Shown in pieces: positions 6,501-9,406 of a DNA stretch of 9,406 nucleotides (positions within the stretch are counted from its first letter, which is position 1; each line of letters begins with the position of its first letter). The stretch comes from Candidatus Omnitrophota bacterium (GTDB lineage: Bacteria; Omnitrophota; Gorgyraeia; 2-02-FULL-51-18), in assembly GCA_023247935.1 (NCBI GenBank), contig JAHFFM010000063.1:1-9406 (forward strand), given 5' to 3'. The notes beneath the pieces are model-generated. The model was not told the DNA's origin, did not search any database, and worked only from the letters and a program-made list of their open reading frames with translations. A program made the translations under genes and the position numbers.

Positions 6501-9406
6501 GGCTGCCGAGCTGGCGTCGGAAAAAACAAGGGTCGGCTGGCTTTCCGAAAGCGACATTTTCATAGCCGTCGGGGCGTTGACCTCGTAAGATTCAAATCCT
6601 CTGCCGCGACAAATGTCATCGACGATTTTCAAGGCTTTCTCGATGTCCGCGTTATTCTGCCAAGGCAAGCCGTAGATTTCCCGCACGGCCCGGCCGAACG
6701 CTTCCTTCACTTGCATGGGTTTTTGGCGATCGGCCATGTATTTTTTCATTCTCGTCAAAACTTTGAGAAGATGGCGCCGGCTGACAACTTGCGGTGAATC
6801 CAACAGGTTTAATTCATTCTTGGACTGCCAAATTTTTTGGTGCACCTCCGCCAACACAGGCGCGAAATCAGCTGCATATTTGCTCAACTCGGGGTCTTTC
6901 TCAAAAAATTGCCGCGCCAGAGAAGGGAGCTCGTCCGGATCGAAACTCATGTAATATCTCGGCATCATGGCAGCGATACGCCTGGGTGTCGCGTAACGCC
7001 CGGCGGTGTCGTCGGAGTTGGCCGTGAAAATCGTCGCGCCGCGTGACGGCAGAGCCACTCTGCGCACGGATCCGGAATCGTCCGGAGCAAATTCAGGCAA
7101 ATACTTGTAACGGTAACCTGCGGTTTCGGGATACAGCCAATAATACAATTGATTATCAGCGCTGGTATTGATTTCATTGAACACGTGTGCGTACCCTCCC
7201 TCCTCAAGCTGGTGGATGTATTCGGCTTCTTCGAACCGGATCATGCCATTCGCGGCAACCACAAACTGGCCCCTCACGTCTCCGACCCCGGTTTCGGCGT
7301 TCACGCTTTTGTCCACGACCTCGAGTCCAATGGCGCTATAAAAAGCATGAGCGATACGGGTCTTCCCGCCACCCGAAGGGCCCTCTAAATAGCTCACGTG
7401 ATACCCATATTTCTGATCGCGCGCCAATTGGCACAAAATCATTTTTTCAATGCCAGTCATCGCGAAGTCCTTAAAAACCTCTTCCACCGTAGCCGTTGGA
7501 TGCTCTTGCAAGTACCTCTTGATTTCCTGGGAACTTTCGATTTCGACGCCGTCAAAAACAAGATTGCCGTTTTGGGTAAGCGTAATCTCAGGTTCATCCA
7601 GTTTGTTCCCGCTGCCTGAAAATATTCTTTGAAACGTTTCCCAATCCTTTCGGTCTCGAAGCTGCAAAATCAAATAAGCCCGGGCTTCATGTTCAAAAAC
7701 CCGTTCAGGATCCACCTCTGGATGCTCTTTCAAATAACCCTGGACGCGCAAAGCGACCTGCACCAAATCCATCAAGCTCCAATTTGGATCGTCCTGCCAT
7801 TTTACGACGCGTAATTTTTCAATGAGCGCCCATAGCTTTTCTTCCGTCCGGAGGTCAACACCCGTTCTTTTGGAAATCGAGCCTTTTTTGGATAACGGGA
7901 TGGATTGCGTGTGGTACACCAACACCCGGTTCAAAAATGAATCATCCCGTATCATCGATTGATGATCCATTGTGAAAATAAATTGCGCGTTCGAGGGAAC
8001 TTGGATGTCATAGCCCCTATCCGGTACGTTGACTTTTTTTTCCCACAAAACGGGATTAAGCAGCACGCGCACGCGTCCAGGGAGCGCCTCGGCATTATCG
8101 AAAATAAACGTGTAGCGACCGTCCGGATCGTTCTGGGCCTTGCGGCAGAGTTCCGTCAAAAACCCGTCGCGCCATTCCATTGAATCCTGCCATCGGCCTT
8201 TGTTCTTTAAATATGCGGCGACGGCGGCGCGCAAAGCTTCATCGGCCAGCAATTCATCGACATGGTGTTCCAACTCCTCGCGAAGACTGGCGTTGTTTTC
8301 GGGGATATCCAGTACCGCGCGCAGAGCTTCCGCTTTCTCATTGTTCTCAGCTTTGCTCAATACGGCTCTGATTTCAGCCTCTTCAATGGCCAGCTTTGGC
8401 ATGAACAACCCGAACATGTCTTTTCTTTTAGCCAGGGCGCTGGCGGCAAAGCGGACGGTTCTGCCATCTCCTTTGTCGATTTGCGATAAAATACCTTCGA
8501 CAAGAAGCGTGTCGTCCGGCTCTGTCACCAATAATAACGGGCGCGAAACCTGATAAGAACGCTCGATGACAGTATTCAGCGAAACCTCGAATTCAGAACC
8601 TGCTTCCGGGGTGAGAACATGATCTTTCTCATAATCACCGAAAGCCATGATCCGGCGTATTTGGTCTTTTCCGCCACCCTTAAATTCACCCAACTGCTCA
8701 GCCTTGAAAATGATCTTCTGGCCTTCACCGGATTGTATGAGCGTTTGATAAAGCGCTTCCACGAACTCCTCGCGCGCTTGGCGCGTTTCCAGCACACGCG
8801 CGTAAATATTGTCCGCAGTTAGAATAAATTGGCGAATCACGTTTCCCAGTTGATGCGTGCCATCGCGATTAATATTACTCAAATAATATAAACTGAAATC
8901 CACATAAAAACGCCTTAACTCACGCACGGTCAAAGAATTAGGACTTAAGCTTGAGGACTTACGCATGATTTCCTGTGCTTTTCTGAAAAGCCGGACACTC
9001 AAACTTTCGATCGCATCCAACTCGGCGGAAGTCAATTCGGTACGTTTTAGAATGCCGAAAAAAAGTTCGCGGTGTGCCGTGACAACTCCGAAAAAATACC
9101 CCTGGTCAGAAGAGGTTGGCTTGTCCATCAATACATCCCGATACGTTTTATATGTCAATCCGACCGTCAACATACTTTGACTTCTCATCAACGACAAATA
9201 CATCAATGCGATCATCCATTCATTGTCACTTTGGAGATACTTTTCTGGATCAACGCTTTGCCGCATCCCTTCGGGGTTTTCCCAAATATCCGCACCCAAA
9301 CGGGCTTCTATCTCCTCCCCCAGGCCTGTGCCTGGAAGATACATGATCGAAGAAAGCGATGCCTCATTTACAAGCTTTGCCATGACAGCCGCTAGGCTTT
9401 TGATCT
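1..9406 (-). CDS. Giant multi-AAA+ / metallopeptidase-like / VWA protein (midasin-like), partial at both ends
   Basis: One minus-strand frame is open through the whole window: 3134 complete codons, no stop, no frameshift. Both termini lie outside, so the full protein exceeds 3134 residues. P-loops or their degenerate equivalents occur near residues 294, 675, 962, 1373, 1698 and 2152, about every 290-450 residues, each followed by Walker B, sensor 1 and arginine-finger positions. A HEIGH metallopeptidase-like motif (2651-2655) and a VWA domain with DISGS (2957-2961) follow. Known relatives in layout are eukaryotic midasin (six AAA+ modules, tether, MIDAS/VWA) and bacterial MoxR plus VWA gene pairs, which power remodelling or cofactor insertion. 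I see no signal peptide or transmembrane helix in this part, so a cytoplasmic location is inferred. The VWA is probably close to the C-terminus, so the gene may end soon beyond base 1. The client is unknown. The architecture is well supported; calling it a midasin orthologue is not. Confidence 0.97.
588..1274 (-). other. Linker with glycine-rich hinge before the VWA domain
   Basis: Residues 2711-2939. Helical segments (for example IDKIIAALKEQ) lead to a flexible stretch: QGGGGW, then GTGTGG at 2856-2861 and GGGN at 2866-2869 (bases about 797-839). An acidic-helical segment follows (LSEEGEEISIEEW). The composition suggests a hinge that frees the VWA domain. No catalytic motif is seen. Confidence 0.6.
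1275..1637 (-). other. Zincin-like metallopeptidase domain (HEIGH)
   Basis: Residues about 2590-2710. WVALHEIGHMIDQ contains a perfect HExxH motif (His2651, Glu2652, His2655) in the hydrophobic helix context seen in zinc peptidases. Upstream, GYFEGEFAVVF looks like the edge strand that lines the active-site cleft in zincins. Downstream, NLELNSMIFPL offers Glu2676 as a gluzincin-type third metal ligand, 21 residues after the second His. Expected chemistry is zinc-dependent peptide hydrolysis, perhaps of the client or of the protein itself. I cannot name a peptidase family, and activity is unproven. A chance HExxH is possible but less likely given the surrounding pattern. Confidence 0.68.
1638..2366 (-). 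other. Acidic then helical linker between the AAA+ array and the metallopeptidase-like domain
   Basis: Residues 2347-2589. The first part is rich in Pro, Ser and acidic residues (EEEIYV, SPEET, MDADHEHAV; about 2350-2380) and is probably flexible. The rest is mainly helical (for example ERKTMENVLSIAKKI). I recognise no domain in it. Midasin has a linker and an acidic segment at the same place, though far longer, so this may be a compact tether that lets the C-terminal domains reach the ring. Confidence 0.6.
2367..3047 (-). other. AAA+ module 6, live and canonical
   Basis: Residues 2120-2346. Walker A is GETGVAKT (2152-2159; bases 2928-2951), close to the GxTGxGKT form, with Ala for the last Gly. 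Walker B is MVVWDEAN (Asp2239, Glu2240), followed by VSPGLIYALAPLF, the typical MoxR/midasin helix. Sensor 1 is FSATFNPP (Asn2285), and the finger-region arginine is in EEISSRASKFW (Arg2303). This is the last AAA+ module, and no clear lid helix set is seen before the acidic linker begins. ATP binding and hydrolysis are expected. Confidence 0.94.
3048..4397 (-). other. AAA+ module 5, catalytically dead
   Basis: Residues 1670-2119. The P-loop position reads LLEAPGADSYD (1695-1705): Pro and one Gly remain, Lys and Ser/Thr are lost. The Walker B position is LFFHMMDAIPERQ (about 1789-1801), which lacks the DE pair but is followed by the normal helix. Sensor 1 reads LMISSP, without Asn. The finger motif SAFINRFLPV is perfectly preserved (Arg1855). 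A lid-like helical region (SQEDIFKAASVVQYL) and a stretch rich in predicted beta strands (about 2015-2110) link it to module 6. Loss of nucleotide binding with retention of the arginine finger suggests a non-catalytic subunit-like role in a ring. Confidence 0.87.
4398..5447 (-). other. AAA+ module 4, live and canonical
   Basis: Residues 1320-1669. Walker A is GYPGGGKS (1373-1380; bases 5265-5288), Walker B is VLNLDEG (Asp1448, Glu1449) and sensor 1 is LFITQNP (Asn1499). An arginine in the finger position lies in TADSRAHKIW (Arg1516). The lid starts at LSPRQL (1571-1576). The GYPGGGKS, LDE and TQNP set is what MoxR-like and midasin AAA+ modules show. A beta motif before the module (GVWFYADGIEI, 1323-1333) matches one before module 2. 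This module should bind and hydrolyse ATP, and together with module 6 it is the best candidate for the main motor site. Confidence 0.95.
5448..6584 (-). other. AAA+ module 3, fully degenerate
   Basis: Residues 941-1319. This is the most eroded module and is called from the order of its elements. QPTLVFSDASSAAA (956-969) replaces strand plus P-loop, with no Lys or Gly motif. SSWVGSW stands where the dLxG motif usually lies. AIFENYLRLNEKIMPFL (from 1060) sits where Walker B and its helix belong, with FEN in place of LDE. Sensor 1 is LVATASS (1155-1161). The arginine-finger motif ELDRF (1171-1175, Arg1174) is fully canonical, as in Mg-chelatase I and MoxR proteins. A lid-like helix follows around HVRLSVDDLDTYL, then a duplicated heptapeptide. 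No nucleotide binding is expected. The alternative is an unrelated spacer, but ELDRF after a sensor-1-like strand argues against that. Confidence 0.68.
5586..5637 (-). repeat. 21-bp in-frame tandem repeat
   Basis: Two adjacent 21-bp copies (5586-5606 and 5607-5627) differ at a single base and are followed by a 10-base partial third copy (5628-5637) that matches the first. They encode a doubled heptapeptide, DAASFEK then NAASFEK (residues 1259-1272), in the lid/linker of module 3. Near-identity at the DNA level, including synonymous positions, points to recent slippage. The unit is a multiple of three, so the frame is kept. The heptad period fits a helical or short coiled-coil spacer. Confidence 0.93.
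6585..7592 (-). other. AAA+ module 2, live P-loop
   Basis: Residues 605-940. Walker A is a textbook GPSGGGKT (675-682; bases 7359-7382). ETGVGDVRGQF follows, as expected for MoxR/midasin-type modules. Walker B reads VFNEIN (741-746): the first acidic residue is Asn743 where LDE is usual, while the catalytic Glu744 is kept. Sensor 1 is IFTANS, with Asn796. Arginines at about 806-816 (TPRRI, MMPRYY) fill the finger region. The lid contains VVSRRHLLKVL. A short beta motif just before the module (NGNLVFDGVEI, 612-622) is repeated before module 4. ATP binding is expected; hydrolysis may be altered by the Asp-to-Asn change. Confidence 0.93.
7593..8567 (-). other. AAA+ module 1, catalytically dead
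   Basis: Residues 280-604. The P-loop position reads TEPDDTLL (294-301) after the hydrophobic strand PLLLV, so the glycines, lysine and Ser/Thr of Walker A are gone. The Walker B position is FIFDNAE (433-439), which keeps an acidic residue but not the DE pair. It is followed by the usual helix that in MoxR/midasin proteins contacts the bound client. Sensor 1 is FIFTMD (475-480), without the Asn. The arginine-finger motif SFLNRV is intact (Arg493). A lid-like helical region follows near WSLMDL. The fold is therefore recognisable, but ATP binding is very unlikely. The likely role is structural, with Arg493 acting on a neighbouring live module. Confidence 0.82.
8568..9406 (-). other. N-terminal region in window: possible tail and lid of an earlier AAA+ module
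   Basis: Residues 1-279 have no P-loop or Walker B. Two stretches resemble the end of an AAA+ module. EEIEARLGADIW (30-41, Arg35) looks like the arginine-finger segment of module 6, EEISSRASKFW. SPNSLTVREL (154-163) followed by long helices resembles the lid start of module 4, LSPRQL. The gap between the two stretches is about 114 residues, twice that in modules 1, 2 and 4, so the match is weak. If real, the chain has at least seven AAA+ modules and the ATP-binding half of this one lies upstream. Otherwise this is a helical N-terminal domain. Met8 and Met21 are possible but unsupported starts; I see no ribosome binding site before them. Confidence 0.4.

Noticed and set aside
6450..6797. Plus-strand open frame of 115 codons
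   Set aside because: Antisense to modules 2 and 3, without a recognisable domain or start context.
8140..8553. Plus-strand open frame of 137 codons
   Set aside because: Antisense to AAA+ module 1. It is Ser/Ala-rich low complexity, as expected from the reverse of an Ala/Glu-rich helical region; no motif supports a gene.
9320..9383. Met8 or Met21 as the true start codon
   Set aside because: No Shine-Dalgarno-like sequence lies before either codon, the frame is open upstream, and the adjacent sequence may be the end of an earlier AAA+ module.
1..9406. CRISPR array, insertion sequence, tRNA, rRNA or riboswitch
   Set aside because: Coding sequence fills the whole window. The only direct repeat noticed is the 21-bp tandem duplication, and no terminal inverted repeats, transposase motifs or RNA gene signatures were seen.

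Overview
The window lies entirely inside one giant protein-coding gene on the minus strand. In the minus frame whose codons begin at 9404, 9401 ... 5, I read 3134 consecutive sense codons with no stop. The frame is still open at both window edges, so neither the start codon nor the stop codon is present. Residue numbers below count from the first complete codon (residue 1 = bases 9404-9402; residue n starts at base 9404-3(n-1)). There is no intergenic DNA, RNA gene, promoter or terminator to annotate, and the plus-strand open frames are antisense shadows.

The product looks like a bacterial, midasin-like mechano-enzyme, with many AAA+ modules in one chain and a C-terminal von Willebrand A (VWA) domain. 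From N- to C-terminus I see: (0) a possible tail of an earlier AAA+ module (residues 1-279); (1) a dead AAA+ module (280-604); (2) a live one with GPSGGGKT (605-940); (3) a dead one (941-1319); (4) a live one with GYPGGGKS (1320-1669); (5) a dead one (1670-2119); (6) a live one with GETGVAKT (2120-2346); then an acidic/helical linker, a zincin-like domain with HEIGH (about 2590-2710), a second, partly glycine-rich linker, and a VWA domain with a DISGS metal site (about 2940 to the window edge). The alternation dead-live-dead-live-dead-live is the most striking feature. It suggests a single-chain ring with pseudo-threefold symmetry, in which dead modules supply arginine fingers to live neighbours.

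By analogy with midasin, MoxR-VWA pairs and Mg-chelatase (BchI/BchD), the ring would use ATP to remodel a client held by, or signalled through, the VWA metal site. The metallopeptidase-like domain lies in the tether between ring and VWA, which I do not know from those families. The client and pathway cannot be told from this window.

Organism: clearly prokaryotic in style (a very long intron-free frame, standard code with Trp as TGG, intermediate GC). Genes this long are rare and are reported from groups such as Omnitrophota and Planctomycetota. Omnitrophota is my guess, with low confidence, because no taxonomic marker is present.
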